Positions 56,179 through 64,000 of a stretch of 64,000 nucleotides of DNA are shown here, piece by piece. Source of the stretch: Methylophilus medardicus (GTDB lineage Bacteria > Pseudomonadota > Gammaproteobacteria > Burkholderiales > Methylophilaceae); assembly GCF_006363955.1 (NCBI RefSeq), contig NZ_CP040948.1, positions 2,538,981-2,602,980 on the forward strand, read 5' to 3'. Positions within the stretch are counted from its first letter, which is position 1, and every line of letters begins with the position of its first letter. The notes beneath the pieces were generated by a model. The model was given only the letters and a program-made list of their open reading frames with translations, made no database searches and had not been told where the DNA came from. Position numbers and translations under genes: made by a program.

Positions 56179-56804
56179 TTGTTATTCTCAAACACAATTA
56201 AATGGCGCTCAGCTTGCAAATGAGGCACTTGCAAACGGATCACTTCTGTAGGGACGATTCTCGCTTGCGCTAATTCATCCGACGGTACCAACCCCTTCAT
56301 CGCTAGCCAGCGACCATTTGGCGCAATAAGATGATCAGTCAGTTGCTTAAATAAAGCGATATCAGAAAATGCGCGTGAAATGATCTGTGAAAAAGGAGAG
56401 GGCGGATGATAGGCCTCCACTCTGCCATGCACCACTTGGGCATTTGCCAACCCTAATTCCGCCTTTACCTGCCGCATGAAAATGGCTTTTTTCTGTACCG
56501 TGTCTATGGTAGTCACCTCGACGTCCGGGCGCGCAATTGCAACCACGAGGCCTGGCAAGCCACCACCACTGCCAACATCCAGCAATTGCCCCGGTTGAAT
56601 GTGTGGCAATACACTTAAACTGTCCATCAAGTGAAGCACTAACATCTCTTGCGGATCACGCACCGCGGTCAGGTTGTATACCTTGTTCCATTTTTGCAGC
56701 AGGGACAAATAGGCTAAACACTGCTCTTGCATCGCAATCGAGAGCACCGACTGCAAACCTAGCGCTTCAACCCCAGCGGACAGTTGCGGCAAAAGCTGCA
56801 TCAT
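56175..56804 (-). CDS. rsmG: 16S rRNA (guanine527-N7)-methyltransferase
   Basis: A 209-residue SAM-dependent enzyme (GidB). The SAM motif is [20 protein letters not shown] and the active region has [12 protein letters not shown]. It methylates G527 of 16S rRNA. The stop and start overlap parA and mnmG by four bases each. Confidence 0.95.
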   Translation of the reverse strand: MMQLLPQLSAGVEALGLQSVLSIAMQEQCLAYLSLLQKWNKVYNLTAVRDPQEMLVLHLMDSLSVLPHIQPGQLLDVGSGGGLPGLVVAIARPDVEVTTIDTVQKKAIFMRQVKAELGLANAQVVHGRVEAYHPPSPFSQIISRAFSDIALFKQLTDHLIAPNGRWLAMKGLVPSDELAQARIVPTEVIRLQVPHLQAERHLIVFENNK

Positions 56805-58741
56805 GCTGCTGCAATATCGCCGGATTGGCTGATTTTTTTCTGACGACGCTTAAGATACACCAACAGTAGCGAAATTGTGGCTGGCGTAATGCCCTGAATG
56901 CGTCCGGCTTGACCAATTGTTTCTGGTTTTTGTGCAAGCAATTTTTGCCGCGCTTCATTACTCAGACCATGCACATCATTATAATCAATCACGTCGCCCA
57001 ACCTTATATTTTCGCTATTTTTTTGACGTGCGATTTCTTCTTTTTGGCGATCAATATACCCTTGGTACTTGGCAGCAATTTCAACTTGCTCAATGACATC
57101 TTCTGCCAGCAACTCTGGCGCTGGCACAATATATAACAACGATTGATACGCAACTTCTGGTCTGCGCAATAACTCAAACAAGGAATACTCGTGTTCGAGT
57201 GGTTTTCCAAAAGTCGCAATTTGTGTTTCACGTGAAACAATCTTATTTGAGCCATCACTTGCTGCTTGCCCATTGTCGGGCTGCAGGAAGGTTCGCTTCA
57301 ATCTCGCTTGCTCTCTAAAGACCGCTTCCTGTTTCTTACAAAAAGCCTCCCAACGCGCATCGTCTACCAAACCCAAATGACGACCTGCTTCGGTCAGACG
57401 CATATCGGCATTGTCTTCGCGCAATTGCAAACGATATTCTGCGCGGCTGGTAAACATACGGTAAGGCTCATTCACCCCAGTAGTAATGAGATCATCGACC
57501 AACACGCCTAAATACGCTTGTTCACGGGATGGGCACCAGCCTTCTTTATCTTGGGAATACAGAGCGGCATTTGCCCCCGCCAACAAGCCTTGCGCAGCAG
57601 CCTCTTCATATCCAGTCGTCCCATTGATTTGCCCAGCAAAAAACAAGCCTTTTACTGTTTTTGTTTCGAGAGTCGACTTTAAACCTCTGGGGTCGTAATA
57701 ATCGTATTCAATAGCATATCCGGGGCGCAGAATGTGTGCAGCTTCTAAACCACGAATCGAGCGCACCAATGACAATTGAATATCAAACGGTAAACTGGTG
57801 GAAATCCCATTGGGGTATATTTCGTGCGTGGTTAAACCCTCAGGCTCCAAAAATACTTGATGGGAGTCTTTGTCTGCAAAGCGGTGGATTTTGTCTTCGA
57901 CCGACGGGCAATAACGAGGACCCACTCCCTCAATGACGCCTGTATACATCGGCGAACGATCCAAGCCACTCCGAATAATGTTATGAGTTTGCTGATTGGT
58001 GTGCGTGATCCAGCAAGGCAATTGTTGTGGATGCTGTGACGCACGTCCCAAAAAAGAGAAAACCGGCAATGGTGTATCGCCAGGCTGTTCAGTCATGACA
58101 CTATAATCAATCGTGCGGCCATCAATCCTAGGTGGCGTGCCAGTTTTCAAACGGCCTGCCGGGAGACCTATCTCGCGCAATCTTGCTGCTAACGAGATGG
58201 ATGGCGGATCTCCGGCACGCCCAGCACTATAGTTTTGCAGGCCGACATGCACCAAACCCCCCAGAAAAGTACCCGCAGTCAGAACCACCGATTTGGCGGA
58301 AAAACGCAAACCGATCTGAGTAACTACGCCGGCGGCACGATCACCCTCTAAAATAATGTCATCTACTGCTTGTTGAAATAACCACAAGTTAGGCTGATTT
58401 TCTAGGCGATGCCGAATCGCTGCCTTATAAAGAATGCGATCCGCCTGAGCGCGTGTCGCGCGCACGGCGGGCCCTTTGCTAGCGTTTAAAATTCTGAACT
58501 GAATGCCGCCTTCGTCCGTGGCTGCAGCCATCGCTCCGCCGAGCGCATCAACTTCTTTGACGAGATGGCCTTTACCAATTCCACCAATGGAAGGGTTACA
58601 GGACATTTGCCCCAATGTCTCAATATTGTGGCTCAGCAATAAGGTTTTTTGCCCCATACGCGCTGCGGCCAAAGCAGCTTCTGTCCCAGCATGGCCGCCG
58701 CCCACCACAATCACATCGAATCGATCAGGAAAGTCCATCAT
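56801..58741 (-). CDS. mnmG: tRNA uridine-5-carboxymethylaminomethyl enzyme MnmG (GidA)
   Basis: A 646-residue FAD protein that with MnmE modifies U34 of several tRNAs. The FAD fold is [19 protein letters not shown] near the start; [42 protein letters not shown] and the C-terminal [15 protein letters not shown] are signatures. The insert encoding [14 protein letters not shown] contains a perfect parS site at DNA level. The partner mnmE is 1.2 kb away. Confidence 0.96.
   Translation of the reverse strand: MMDFPDRFDVIVVGGGHAGTEAALAAARMGQKTLLLSHNIETLGQMSCNPSIGGIGKGHLVKEVDALGGAMAAATDEGGIQFRILNASKGPAVRATRAQADRILYKAAIRHRLENQPNLWLFQQAVDDIILEGDRAAGVVTQIGLRFSAKSVVLTAGTFLGGLVHVGLQNYSAGRAGDPPSISLAARLREIGLPAGRLKTGTPPRIDGRTIDYSVMTEQPGDTPLPVFSFLGRASQHPQQLPCWITHTNQQTHNIIRSGLDRSPMYTGVIEGVGPRYCPSVEDKIHRFADKDSHQVFLEPEGLTTHEIYPNGISTSLPFDIQLSLVRSIRGLEAAHILRPGYAIEYDYYDPRGLKSTLETKTVKGLFFAGQINGTTGYEEAAAQGLLAGANAALYSQDKEGWCPSREQAYLGVLVDDLITTGVNEPYRMFTSRAEYRLQLREDNADMRLTEAGRHLGLVDDARWEAFCKKQEAVFREQARLKRTFLQPDNGQAASDGSNKIVSRETQIATFGKPLEHEYSLFELLRRPEVAYQSLLYIVPAPELLAEDVIEQVEIAAKYQGYIDRQKEEIARQKNSENIRLGDVIDYNDVHGLSNEARQKLLAQKPETIGQAGRIQGITPATISLLLVYLKRRQKKISQSGDIAAA
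57224..57239. promoter_or_regulatory. parS site inside mnmG
   Basis: TGTTTCACGTGAAACA, the perfect 16-bp palindromic ParB site, within the mnmG coding sequence where it specifies VSRET. Confidence 0.95.
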
Positions 58742-58946
58742 AAATAATCTTGAACTGTTTGATTTAAAAAGATTTGTGATTTTAGCGTAAACTAATCAAA
58801 TGGTCATTTAAATCACAACATTGATACACTTGATCTGTGTTTTAATACAATTTAAACACCGATTAATACAAATTAATTACAAGCAGGCCATAATTACTTA
58901 ACATAAAAAGAATAGAATTATTTAAAACAACCAAGGAGCTTTAACC
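58742..58946. other. AT-rich divergent region between mnmG and the SHP-type cytochrome gene
   Basis: About 205 bp, very AT-rich, without a gene. It must hold the promoters for both the mnmG-rsmG-parAB unit and the cytochrome pair. CAAGGAGCTTT is the ribosome site of the cytochrome. No FNR-type palindrome was found. Confidence 0.5.
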
Positions 58947-59381
58947 ATGAGAATCAAAACAATCATTGCTGCATTTGCGGTGTTATTTTCAGCGCATGCA
59001 ATGGCTGATGTTACCAATGCTGAAAAACTCGTCTATAAATACACCAACATTGCGCACTCTGCGAATCCAACGTTTCAAGCACCATCTATTACCGATGGTA
59101 AAATTTTCTTTAACCGCAAGTTCAATACAGCAAGCGGTAAAGAAGCAGCGTGCGCCTCATGCCACACCAACAACCCAGCGAACGTTGGTAAAAATATCGT
59201 TACTGGTAAAGAAATCCCACCCTTAGCGCCACGCGTGAATACCAAGCGCTTTACTGATATCGATAAAGTAGAAGAACAGTTCACTAAGCATTGTAATGAC
59301 ATTTTGGGGGCAGACTGCTCACCCTCAGAAAAAGCCAACTTCATTGCTTATCTGCTGACTGAAACCAAACCAACTAAGTAA
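58947..59381 (+). CDS. SHP/OHP-type oxygen-binding cytochrome c (DUF1924)
   Basis: A 144-residue periplasmic monohaem cytochrome with signal peptide ending SAHAMA. The haem motif is CASCH, followed by TNNPANVGKN, APRVNTKRFTDIDKVEEQFTKHC and CSPSEKANFIAYL, as in sphaeroides haem protein (SHP). SHP has a displaceable Asn ligand and binds oxygen or NO when reduced; a Methylophilus methylotrophus homologue (OHP) is known. Two further Cys near the C-terminus probably form a disulfide. It is co-transcribed with a cytochrome b561, five bases downstream, the likely reductant. The physiological role is unproven. Confidence 0.88.
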   Translation: MRIKTIIAAFAVLFSAHAMADVTNAEKLVYKYTNIAHSANPTFQAPSITDGKIFFNRKFNTASGKEAACASCHTNNPANVGKNIVTGKEIPPLAPRVNTKRFTDIDKVEEQFTKHCNDILGADCSPSEKANFIAYLLTETKPTK

Positions 59382-59386
59382 ACAAG

Positions 59387-59971
59387 ATGCTGCGTTATGT
59401 TTGGGATCCGTTTATTAGGATCTTTCATTGGTCCCTCGTGGCGGCATTTAGCTACGCTTTTTATACCCACGCTTCCATGTGGGACCAATTGCATCACGCA
59501 TACGCAGGCTATGTGGCAGGCACTTTAATCGTTGCTCGCATTATCTGGGGCTTGATCGCCACTGGTTATGCGAATTTTGATAGCTTTCCACTCAATCCCG
59601 TTTGGGCAGTCAAGCACCTCTTCAGATTACTGAAAGGCACAGCAAGACATTACATCGGGCACAATCCCACTGGGTCCATTGCAATTTATGCCATGCTGGG
59701 CCTAGGTGTCTTAACTGTTGGCTCTGGATGCATTGTCTACAATGATGGCTGGGGTTGGATCGACGATAACATGAGCAAGGTCATTCACCACTATGTAACG
59801 TGGACCTGGTTGATAGTGGTGGTGGTACATGTGTTAGGCGTGATCTTTGAGAGCCTGATTAACCGTGACAATTTAATCTGGGCGATGATTACTGGATGTA
59901 AAAGAGTTTGTAACATCGATGAGCGTTTTGATAAACGCAACACGCCATTCCCGAGAAAAAAAACCCGCTGA
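59387..59971 (+). CDS. Cytochrome b561-type membrane protein
   Basis: A 194-residue inner-membrane protein with four hydrophobic helices and paired histidines (FHWSLVAAFSYAFYTHASMW, HHAYAGYVAGTL, VIHHYVTWTWLIVVVVHVLGV) that can bind two b haems. The family passes quinol electrons to periplasmic cytochromes; SHP genes are usually beside such a gene. The end is basic. Its stop lies within the terminator stem shared with the convergent mnmE. Confidence 0.88.
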   Translation: MLRYVWDPFIRIFHWSLVAAFSYAFYTHASMWDQLHHAYAGYVAGTLIVARIIWGLIATGYANFDSFPLNPVWAVKHLFRLLKGTARHYIGHNPTGSIAIYAMLGLGVLTVGSGCIVYNDGWGWIDDNMSKVIHHYVTWTWLIVVVVHVLGVIFESLINRDNLIWAMITGCKRVCNIDERFDKRNTPFPRKKTR

Positions 59972-59986
59972 GGCGGGTTTTTATTT
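59956..59986. terminator. Bidirectional terminator between cytochrome b561 and mnmE
   Basis: AAACCCGC and GCGGGTTT pair around TGAG, with A-rich and T-rich flanks. Both stop codons lie in or next to it. Confidence 0.88.
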
Positions 59987-61339
59987 ACCTATACAAAAGC
60001 GACTGAAAATCTCACCCAACAAATCGTCGGGGGTGAACTCTCCGGTAATTTGACCCAATGCCTCTTGGGCGCGACGCAACTCCTCAGCCAGCAATTCAGC
60101 CGCGTGCATCTGCTGCATGGCTTGTGTTAAATGTTCATCCACCAACTGTAAGGCTTGCAAGTGCCGCGCACGTGCCATAAACACGCCTTCGCCACTCGGC
60201 TGATAGCCAATCAAATCAAGTAGGGTTTTTTTGAGGTAAGCAATACCGTCGCCTGTCTTGGCAGATAAAAAAACATGCTGATCGAAATCACGCGTTTCTA
60301 CGTGGGATGTTTCACGTGAAACATCGATTTTGTTATGTACCCAAACCTTTTTGACTGGCGGGGGTAGCTTTTGAAGAATTTGATTTTCAAGCGCGCCAAT
60401 ACCATGCTGAGCATCCACTAATAATAGGGCAACGTGAGCGGTTTCTAATGCCTTCCAGGTGCGCGCAATACCAACCTGTTCAACCGTATCATCTGTATCG
60501 CGCAACCCAGCCGTATCAATCACATGCAAAGGCACGCCTTCAATTTGTATGGCACTTTTAATGGTGTCACGCGTGGTGCCAGCAATGGGAGTGACAATCG
60601 CCAACTCTTCGCCTGAGAGTGCATTTAACAAACTAGATTTACCAACGTTTGGCTGGCCGATGAGCACAACGTTCATGCCTTCACGCAACAATGCACCTTG
60701 TTTGGCTTGATGAAAAATAGTTTGTAAGGCAACTTGATTCGCCTGCAATTTTTCGAGTACACGCCCTTGGGTAATAAAATCAATATCCTCTTCGGGAAAA
60801 TCCAAACAGGCTTCCACATACAGACGGAGATCAACCAATTGTTGTAATAGGGTTTGAACGGCTTGAGAAAACTCCCCAGACAGAGAACGAACGGCGCTAC
60901 GAGCAGCTTCAGCGGTGGCGGCATTAATGAGGTCAGCTACAGCTTCAGCCTGCGCTAGATCAATTTTATCGTTTAGATAAGCGCGCTGGGTAAATTCACC
61001 AGCTTGCGCGTGACGTGCACCACACTCTATGCAACGAGCCAGTAAGAGTTGCATTAACGCGGTGCCACCATGTGCCTGCAACTCGAGCACATCCTCACCG
61101 GTATAAGAATGAGGATTGGGGAAGTAGAGGGCAATACCACGGTCAATCAGGCTGCCGTCAGCCTGTAAAAAAGATAGATAAGCCGCATGCCGCGGGGCAG
61201 GACAATGCCCTAAGATCTGATGAGCGATATCGCTAGCCAGAGGGCCAGAAACCCTAACAACACCAATGCCGCCCGCGCCTGAAGCTGTTGCAATAGCGGC
61301 AATGGTGTCGTGCGTTGAAGCCACTTGATTACTTACCAT
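59981..61339 (-). CDS. mnmE: tRNA modification GTPase MnmE (TrmE)
   Basis: A 452-residue GTPase forming the U34 modification complex with MnmG. The N-terminal tetrahydrofolate-binding domain ([22 protein letters not shown]) and helical domain enclose the G domain: G1 [10 protein letters not shown]2/G3 TTRDTI and DTAGLR. The C-terminal FCIGK carries the functional Cys. Its start overlaps the yidC stop by 11 bp. A parS site lies in the stretch encoding IDVSRETSH. Confidence 0.96.
   Translation of the reverse strand: MVSNQVASTHDTIAAIATASGAGGIGVVRVSGPLASDIAHQILGHCPAPRHAAYLSFLQADGSLIDRGIALYFPNPHSYTGEDVLELQAHGGTALMQLLLARCIECGARHAQAGEFTQRAYLNDKIDLAQAEAVADLINAATAEAARSAVRSLSGEFSQAVQTLLQQLVDLRLYVEACLDFPEEDIDFITQGRVLEKLQANQVALQTIFHQAKQGALLREGMNVVLIGQPNVGKSSLLNALSGEELAIVTPIAGTTRDTIKSAIQIEGVPLHVIDTAGLRDTDDTVEQVGIARTWKALETAHVALLLVDAQHGIGALENQILQKLPPPVKKVWVHNKIDVSRETSHVETRDFDQHVFLSAKTGDGIAYLKKTLLDLIGYQPSGEGVFMARARHLQALQLVDEHLTQAMQQMHAAELLAEELRRAQEALGQITGEFTPDDLLGEIFSRFCIGK
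60308..60323. promoter_or_regulatory. parS site inside mnmE
   Basis: TGTTTCACGTGAAACA, identical to the site in mnmG, and again specifying VSRET within the host protein. Confidence 0.95.
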
Positions 61340-62927
61340 TTCCTTTTTTAGTCAGCGCTTCCGTGTGAATCATCCGGTTAATCGCCCATTGTTGCCAAAT
61401 GGATAGAATGTTATTCACCAACCAATACAATACCAAGCCAGCGGGGAAGAAAAAGAAGAAGATACTAAATGCCACCGGCATAATCTTCATTACTTTCGCT
61501 TGAATCGGATCGGTCGGCGGCGGATTTAAGAAAGTCTGAATAATCATAGTCGCACCCATCAGCACAGGTAGGACGAAATAGGGATCCGTCGCAGACAAAT
61601 CTTGTATCCACCCAAAGAACGGCGCGTGGCGTAACTCGACAGAACCCAGAAGGACCCAGTAAAGCGAGATGAATACGGGAATCTGAACCAGAATGGGCAG
61701 GCATCCACCCATTGGGTTAATTTTCTCAGTCCGGTACATCTCCATCATGGCCTGCTGAAGTTTCTGTTTGTCGTCGCCAAACTTATCCTTTAAGGCTTGC
61801 ATGCGAGGCGCAATCTCACGCAAGTGCGCCATATTGCGATAACCAGAGGCTGACAATTTGAAAAAAGCGGCTTTAATCAGAATGGTGAGAACGATAATCG
61901 CAATGCCCCAGTTTTTAACTAGATCATGAATATGAGTTAACAGCCACATCAGCGGTTTAGCAATGACGGTGAGAATGCCGTAGTCGACCACAAACTCAAG
62001 CCCAGGCGCAGCTGTTTCTAGATCATCATGCGCTTGTGGACCACTGAATAATTTTGCATCAACCGATTTAGTTGTACCCGGCGCAATATCACCAACCGAT
62101 AGAATCGTGCCGATTGAAAAATCATGATCACTTAATTTAGTGGTGTAGAACTTGCGATCGGCATTCGATTGCGGGACCCAGGCACTGACAAAATAATGTT
62201 GAACAAGGCCAATCCACCCATCTTTAGCATTGATCGATACATCTTTTTTTGCCATATCATCAAATTTAATTTTGTTGTAATTGTCAGCTTTGGTGAAATA
62301 AGCACCGCCGGTGAACGTTGGCATCATTTTAGAGCCTTGGTTAGACTCATTATCATGAATAATTTGATAGTACACAGACGGGGAAATCGCCTTGTCACTA
62401 TTGTTTTTAATTTCGTAAATGACGTCAATCAGATATTGACCACGATGAAAGCGGTAAATCTTATCCACAGCAACGCCATTGGTCTCAGGCGTAGTGAGTC
62501 TAACCTCTAATGTATCCTGATCTGGTTGTAGCGTGTAATCGGTAGCCGTTGTGGTAAAGGAAGCATAGTGTGTGGGTAAGCCATCACCCTTGAGGCCGGT
62601 TTGTGCAACATACAGCTTTTTTGCACTCGCATCACTCATTAATTCATAAGGGCCAGAGTTATCATCCGCCTGATGCTCTAATAAGGATAATTGACGTAAA
62701 TCGCCGCCCACGGTGTCAATGACAGCGGCATAGCGATCTGTTTTAACAGAAATACGCGTGCCCTTAGTGAGCATAAAACCATTTTCTTGAGGCTTATCGG
62801 CTGATGGCGTTGAAGCGGCCTCCTGCGCTGTCACAGGGGTCGGGGCTTGCTGTTGTTGCCAAGCATCCCACAACAGCATGATAGAAAATGAAAAAATGAC
62901 GAACAGAATTAAACGGCGAGTATCCAT
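61329..62927 (-). CDS. yidC: Membrane protein insertase YidC
   Basis: A 532-residue inner-membrane insertase. One N-terminal anchor ([18 protein letters not shown]), a large periplasmic beta-domain and five C-terminal helices are visible; [18 protein letters not shown] has the hydrophilic-groove Lys region, and [23 protein letters not shown] is the conserved loop. It inserts membrane proteins such as the ATP synthase a and c subunits. It lies in the standard rpmH-rnpA-yidD-yidC-mnmE order. Confidence 0.96.
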   Translation of the reverse strand: MDTRRLILFVIFSFSIMLLWDAWQQQQAPTPVTAQEAASTPSADKPQENGFMLTKGTRISVKTDRYAAVIDTVGGDLRQLSLLEHQADDNSGPYELMSDASAKKLYVAQTGLKGDGLPTHYASFTTTATDYTLQPDQDTLEVRLTTPETNGVAVDKIYRFHRGQYLIDVIYEIKNNSDKAISPSVYYQIIHDNESNQGSKMMPTFTGGAYFTKADNYNKIKFDDMAKKDVSINAKDGWIGLVQHYFVSAWVPQSNADRKFYTTKLSDHDFSIGTILSVGDIAPGTTKSVDAKLFSGPQAHDDLETAAPGLEFVVDYGILTVIAKPLMWLLTHIHDLVKNWGIAIIVLTILIKAAFFKLSASGYRNMAHLREIAPRMQALKDKFGDDKQKLQQAMMEMYRTEKINPMGGCLPILVQIPVFISLYWVLLGSVELRHAPFFGWIQDLSATDPYFVLPVLMGATMIIQTFLNPPPTDPIQAKVMKIMPVAFSIFFFFFPAGLVLYWLVNNILSIWQQWAINRMIHTEALTKKGNGK

Positions 62928-62946
62928 AAGGTTTCGTATTGAAATA

Positions 62947-63156
62947 TCAGAGTAGGGGATCTACGCCGCCCGGATGCCAAGGATGACAGCGGGCGAGGCG
63001 ACGAAGTGTTAATACAGTACCACGCATAGCACCATAACGGTGAAGCGCCTCAATAGCATAGTGTGAGCAAGTGGGGTGAAAACGGCAATGATGACCCAGC
63101 CAGGGACTTAGGCCCCACTGATAACTTTTAACAAGTAGAATTAGCAGCGTTTTCAT
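62947..63156 (-). CDS. yidD: Membrane protein insertion efficiency factor YidD
   Basis: A 69-residue protein: LVKSYQWGLSPWLGHHCRFHPTCSHYAIEALHRYGAMRGTVLTLRRLARCHPWHPGGVDPL shows the three conserved Cys and the PGGVDP end. It supports YidC-dependent insertion at the inner membrane. It starts five bases after the rnpA stop. Confidence 0.95.
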   Translation of the reverse strand: MKTLLILLVKSYQWGLSPWLGHHCRFHPTCSHYAIEALHRYGAMRGTVLTLRRLARCHPWHPGGVDPLL

Positions 63157-63161
63157 TCACT

Positions 63162-63509
63162 TCACTGAGCCACGGGTGCGATTTTTTTTAGTCTTGCCAA
63201 CAACTGTGACAAATCGCGTTGAATGGCTGAAAAATCCTCATGGTGAAAAGCTTTACGCACTTGGAGTACAACATCAAAACCAGAAGTAGCCGGTGGCGGT
63301 TGCACTCTTAAAAGTTCGCGTAGCACGCGTTTCATGTAATTGCGCTTCACAGCAAGTTTGGCAGTTTTTTTGGAAACCACCAAGCCATAACGATGATGAT
63401 CATGCAAATTAGGCTTAATGTTAACCAATAACCACTCGCCGTAAATGCGCTTCTTAAAACTAAAAACGGATGAAAATTCATCCGTTTTTTTAAGCTTATG
63501 CAAAGTCAT
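63162..63509 (-). CDS. rnpA: Ribonuclease P protein component
   Basis: A 115-residue basic protein that assists RNase P RNA in tRNA 5' processing. RYGLVVSKKTAKLAVKRNYMKRVLRELLR is the RNA-binding signature. I chose the ATG at 63509 (MTLHKLKKTDEF); the open frame extends to 63701 but that part overlaps rpmH in another frame and is not conserved. Confidence 0.94.
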   Translation of the reverse strand: MTLHKLKKTDEFSSVFSFKKRIYGEWLLVNIKPNLHDHHRYGLVVSKKTAKLAVKRNYMKRVLRELLRVQPPPATSGFDVVLQVRKAFHHEDFSAIQRDLSQLLARLKKIAPVAQ

Positions 63510-63541
63510 GCATTGAAATTCAAGCAATGCATCGCTTTGAA

Positions 63542-63676
63542 TTACAGACCCAAGCGTTTGCGGCCTTTGGCGCGACGCGCAGCAATCACTGCACGGCCAC
63601 CTTTGGTTTTCATGCGTACCAGAAAGCCATGGGTACGTGCGCGACGGGTTTTGGATGGTTGGTAGGTACGTTTCAT
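63542..63676 (-). CDS. rpmH: 50S ribosomal protein L34
   Basis: A 44-residue ribosomal protein beginning [20 protein letters not shown] and ending GRKRLGL. The complete family signature is present. Its start at 63676 lies upstream of rnpA by 32 bp, the classic order near the origin. Confidence 0.97.
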   Translation of the reverse strand: MKRTYQPSKTRRARTHGFLVRMKTKGGRAVIAARRAKGRKRLGL

Positions 63677-64000
63677 TATTAAACTCCGGCCTTAAAGGCA
63701 ATTAAACTGTAGTGCGACAATAACGAATGTAAACACTCAGTATTTGCCGATTTCGAAAACCCTTAATTAAACATCAAATTAAGCAGGTATGTCAATGATT
63801 TTTTTTACTATTATATAGACTAAGGCTGTGGATAACTCAGGATAAAACGATTAGAATGTTGGGCTTAGGTCAAGGTGACATTCACCCCAAGACCGCTTCT
63901 TCTGCCAAACTTCCCGGCAATTATAATGAACAAATACAAAAATCACCTGTGACACTGTGATGGGTTGTGTTTGCTGACACTTTTAAAAAGCACAGGAGCA
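63677..64000. promoter_or_regulatory. rpmH upstream region, probably next to oriC/dnaA
   Basis: About 324 bp without a gene. The part at 63750-63850 is AT-rich and contains one perfect DnaA box (63827-63835). The rpmH promoter must be here. dnaA is expected just beyond the right edge on the other strand. Too few boxes are visible to call the origin itself. Confidence 0.55.
63827..63835 (-). promoter_or_regulatory. DnaA box
   Basis: TGTGGATAA on the plus strand, i.e. TTATCCACA on the minus strand, the exact E. coli R1-type DnaA box. A single clear copy is seen in this window edge. Confidence 0.8.

Overview
The window looks like chromosomal DNA of an obligate or facultative methylotrophic betaproteobacterium, most likely family Methylophilaceae (Methylophilus, Methylotenera or a relative). 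This rests on a lanthanide-type PQQ methanol dehydrogenase resembling the XoxF4 clade, an SHP/OHP-type oxygen-binding cytochrome next to a cytochrome b561, the metX-metW pair, and a typical betaproteobacterial origin-proximal gene order. The genus is inference; no rRNA is present.

Layout. 1-5.7 kb: tail of an AlkC/AlkD-like DNA repair protein, prmC, a HAD phosphatase, metX-metW, and a sigma-54 activator of AcoR type. 5.8-8.2 kb: xoxF and a small cytochrome c, transcribed away from the activator and preceded by a near-consensus sigma-54 promoter. 8.2-18.4 kb: mainly housekeeping genes (ampG-like, xth, pyrE, yidB, an rluF-like pseudouridine synthase, an unusual GT51 glycosyltransferase with a long N-terminal extension, a 2Fe-2S ferredoxin, tonB-like, mpl, thiE, thiD, tRNA-Gly). 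18.4-23.8 kb: a two-partner secretion system (TpsB then TpsA). 23.9-29.3 kb: priA, and divergently argS, a SPOR protein and dsbA.

29.3-38.7 kb is the most accessory-looking part. It holds a FlaG-like protein, a 0.5-kb non-coding stretch with an 82-bp interrupted palindrome, an orphan lipoprotein, and an operon of a DUF4019 protein, a 1493-residue trimeric autotransporter and a BamE-like lipoprotein. Divergent from that operon is a CI/LexA-like repressor whose usual protease serine appears to be threonine. After it comes a cation-diffusion-facilitator-like membrane protein with altered metal-site residues. A shared motif (CTTAATTAAGACATATAT and variants) occurs three times between the adhesin operon and the repressor and once before the transporter, suggesting one small regulon.

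38.7-47.1 kb: an SDR enzyme, YegP-like protein, ettA, an Hsp20 gene with a sigma-32-like promoter, a degenerate EAL-HDOD protein, glmS and glmU. 47.1-64 kb: the ATP synthase operon (atpIBEFHAGDC), parAB, rsmG, mnmG, the SHP/b561 pair, mnmE, yidC, yidD, rnpA and rpmH. Two perfect parS sites lie inside mnmG and mnmE, and a perfect DnaA box lies upstream of rpmH. The right edge is therefore probably next to dnaA/oriC, and most genes near it are oriented away from it, co-directional with replication.

No CRISPR array, rRNA operon or insertion sequence was recognised. The best candidates for new biology are the sigma-54-controlled xoxF locus and the adhesin/repressor/transporter module with its shared operators.
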